Assembly (NCBI RefSeq): GCF_039710355.1
Contig: NZ_JBDKWZ010000022.1
Span: forward strand, 55,233 to 119,232
Direction: 5' to 3'
Length of the DNA stretch: 64,000 nt
From: Rapidithrix thailandica
Lineage (GTDB): Bacteria; Bacteroidota; Bacteroidia; Cytophagales; Flammeovirgaceae
The position numbers and the translations under genes are program-made. Each line of letters begins with the position of its first letter. Within the stretch, counting starts at the first letter, position 1. The notes under the pieces were generated by a model. It ran no database searches. It saw only the letters and a list, made by a program, of their open reading frames with translations, and was not told where the DNA came from. Shown here in pieces: positions 62,426 through 64,000 of the stretch.

Positions 62426-62986
62426 ATGCTTAATGCTTCGCTTTTGGATGAGTTTGTGCATTAGCAACATTACCAGTACCATCAGGAGGATTAAAAAATA
62501 AGCAGTGGTAAGTCCGCTTTTTATCAAGGTGGCGAAGCTGGTTATTTGTACCAGAAAGTTAGAAAGTTTAGGATAGGCATTTAAAAGTGTTACAATGCCG
62601 AGGTTTTCAAAGTAATCAAACAAGCCTGCGAATATCGGTACCAAGCATAGAAAGACAAACGGACGTTTAAACCTACCTAACTTTTGCAATATATAAGCCA
62701 AAAGCAGGCTATAGCTGAAGCCGAACAGAAAAGGATATACCATATCCAATGGAATCTGGTAGTTTAGGTAAGCTTCTCTGCCCGGTTCGCCTAAGGTGCT
62801 TAGTAATTTGTGTGTATAGCTCAAGTCGTATCCGGTGGGCATCAAATCAAATAATTTCATCCCCTTGGAAAAGCGCATTACATAAGGGATCGTCACGGTT
62901 AAGATCAGAGCATAGACCAAATTGGTTAAAAGAAAATAAATGGCAACCCTTTTACCTTTAAGCTGTTTTTTTAGAAATTCCTGCAT
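62423..62986 (-). CDS. Four-helix membrane protein, hypothetical
   Basis: A 187-residue integral membrane protein with four hydrophobic helices (about 14-36, 83-103, 107-130 and 150-178). Conserved-looking polar pieces sit between them: DLMPTGYDLSYTHKLLSTLGEPGREAYLNYQIPLDMVYPFLFG and FDYFENLGI. This pattern recurs in bacterial proteins of unknown function. It is convergent with the OlsF-like gene and shares its terminator. No function is assigned. Confidence 0.75.
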   Translation of the reverse strand: MQEFLKKQLKGKRVAIYFLLTNLVYALILTVTIPYVMRFSKGMKLFDLMPTGYDLSYTHKLLSTLGEPGREAYLNYQIPLDMVYPFLFGFSYSLLLAYILQKLGRFKRPFVFLCLVPIFAGLFDYFENLGIVTLLNAYPKLSNFLVQITSFATLIKSGLTTAYFLILLMVLVMLLMHKLIQKRSIKH

Positions 62987-63123
62987 TTTCAGTGAAATTC
63001 ATGATGGAATCTTAGCTTCAAGATAAGATCTTTAAGGAAAAAATGGTAGTGTCTGTTTATGGAAAAGTTTACGGGTACACATAGAAGTAATAAAGCTGAC
63101 TATAGAATCCGTTAACTTTTTCG

Positions 63124-63588
63124 TTACTGAAAAAGAGGTCTAATTATAAATGCGGCAGTGATATAAAGAATAATGGTGGCAACTGTTATGAGAGCCACAT
63201 GGAGGTATTTCTTATTATTGTTTCCAAAGCGAAGAAAATTCATGTTTCCTGTCCAGCCTAAAAAGCCAATTACTCCTCCAAGAGCCCCACCACTTACGGC
63301 TAATAAAAAGGGCAATCCTCCAACAATATACTCATACCATTTTGGCTTAGGCCCAAAGTCAAACTTTTCATCATTAATTGTAATTTTAGCGTCAAATGGT
63401 GAAACCTTTACCTGAACTAAATATTCATTAGGCCCTACTTGAATTTTATATTGATTTTTAGTCTTGTGAATTGCTTTGATTTCTTTTTCTTGGTGTTTTA
63501 GATTAATTTTTAAGTCAAATAAACTAGGGGAGACGTTGAAATTTAAAGTAAGGTCGGAAAATTTTTCCTCTTTGAATTTGATTTCCAT
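63124..63588 (-). CDS. Hypothetical membrane protein
   Basis: A 154-residue protein with a soluble beta-rich N-terminal half (MEIKFKEEKFSDLTLNFN, QYKIQVGPNEYLVQVKVSPFDAKITINDEKF) and two C-terminal membrane helices (IVGGLPFLLAVSGGALGGVIGFLGW and VALITVATIILYITAAFIIRPLF). No family is recognised. It is a lone gene, and it is more AT-rich than its neighbours. Confidence 0.65.
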   Translation of the reverse strand: MEIKFKEEKFSDLTLNFNVSPSLFDLKINLKHQEKEIKAIHKTKNQYKIQVGPNEYLVQVKVSPFDAKITINDEKFDFGPKPKWYEYIVGGLPFLLAVSGGALGGVIGFLGWTGNMNFLRFGNNNKKYLHVALITVATIILYITAAFIIRPLFQ

Positions 63589-63935
63589 TTTTTAATATTC
63601 GTTTATATGTGGTTTAGTAAAATGCAGGACTTATCAATGATGACTTTGTTAGTTACATTCGTTGATAAAGGTAGTTCCATACATGTTTTTTTAAATAAAC
63701 TAAGGGATGTTGTCTGAAAATTAGCTTGTTTTAAAGAAGAAATGAAACGATTGGCAAACGAAATACCTAGTCTGTTTCAAGTTTTTTATATGTTAAGTGG
63801 AGGGAGCTGCTAAAGGCTACAGATAGTCTGCTACGTGATCTGGTCTAAGTAGGCTTGTTTTAATTGAGAGGGATTTGATACTAGTGTTAAGTAAAATTTA
63901 AAATAACGTAATAATTCAGTACCTTTAGAAAAAAG
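63589..63935. other. 347-bp region leading to an insertion-sequence end
   Basis: AT-rich DNA. The right part, from about TA 63882-63883 onward (GTGTTAAGTAAAATTTAAAA), may be the left terminus of the IS630-type element, whose members insert at TA. The matching inverted repeat would be outside the window. Confidence 0.35.
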
Positions 63936-64000
63936 ATGAAAAGGTACAGGGTCAAATTACTGCAAGAAGAAGTATCCGAGCTTAGAGCGATAATTGATAA
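63936..64000 (+). mobile_element. Start of a probable IS630-family transposase (cut by window end)
   Basis: Twenty-one codons are visible from the ATG at 63936: MKRYRVKLLQEEVSELRAII, then D. This matches the N-terminal pattern of IS630-type transposase orfA/helix-turn-helix proteins (y-x-V-x-L-x-x-E-E-x-x-x-L-x-x-I-I). The rest of the element is beyond the window, so the family is a pattern-based guess. A preceding TA and AT-rich terminus are consistent. Confidence 0.55.

Noticed and set aside
1..64000. CRISPR arrays, rRNA genes, phage genes and restriction systems
   Set aside because: Looked for on both strands; no repeat-spacer pattern, rRNA-like stretch or matching gene was found.

Overview
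The window is ordinary chromosome from a member of the Bacteroidota, most likely a Cytophagales-type bacterium. The evidence is: promoter boxes of the TAnnTTTG type upstream of gapA, rpsF, rpsA, ispG and recN; starts mostly without Shine-Dalgarno sequences; a secreted protein with a type IX secretion (T9SS) sorting domain; the long (660-residue) IspG; and the order ftsX - DUF3098 - uppP - truB - ribF. Genus and species cannot be told from this sequence. Many starts given here are internal ATGs, because the longest open frames begin upstream at implausible TTG/GTG codons.

Layout. 1-3.3 kb: the end of a class III nucleotidyl cyclase, followed by a metallo-beta-lactamase protein with two cyclic-nucleotide-binding-like domains. 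3.5-7.9 kb: gapA, a sodium-dependent transporter, a DUF4136 lipoprotein and a small unknown gene. 7.9-11.6 kb (minus strand): cell-division, envelope and cofactor operon ftsX-DUF3098-uppP-truB-ribF. 12.2-14.3 kb: one protein joining a family 2 glycosyltransferase to a WecA-type sugar-phosphate transferase. 15-21.5 kb: a degenerate exonuclease-endonuclease-phosphatase (EEP) protein, then a molybdenum block (YdeP-type oxidoreductase, a small partner, fdhD, moaD, moaE, a MOSC protein). 22.1-24.6 kb: a dihaem cytochrome c with a beta-helix protein. 24.9-28.6 kb: maf, small membrane genes and rpsF-rpsR-rplI. 28.7-31.5 kb: a large ELWxxDGT-repeat, T9SS-exported protein whose signal peptide lies in another reading frame. 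31.7-39.9 kb: rpsA, a family 4 glycosyltransferase, a HAD-ROK-thioredoxin run, and a small protein followed by an Abi-alpha-like (DUF4393) protein. 39.9-48.2 kb (minus strand): an EF-G paralogue with altered GTPase motifs, a TPR protein, rnz, a STAS protein, purC and recN. 49-56 kb: a lipoprotein, two oxidoreductases, small genes, ispG, a STAS/SEC14-like protein and a membrane-anchored protein. 56.4-62.3 kb: smc and a two-domain acyltransferase resembling OlsF. The window ends at the first 21 codons of an apparent IS630-family transposase.

Most of the genes are housekeeping. The parts most worth a second look are the frameshifted signal peptide of the large T9SS cargo, the EF-G paralogue lacking the catalytic histidine, the glycosyltransferase-WecA fusion, the EEP protein lacking its terminal catalytic pair, the cyclase/MBL pair, a possible small RNA near 48.6 kb, and several precise inverted repeats in otherwise empty intergenic DNA. 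I found no rRNA, tRNA or CRISPR array, and no complete mobile element. I did not find a clearly new multi-gene system.
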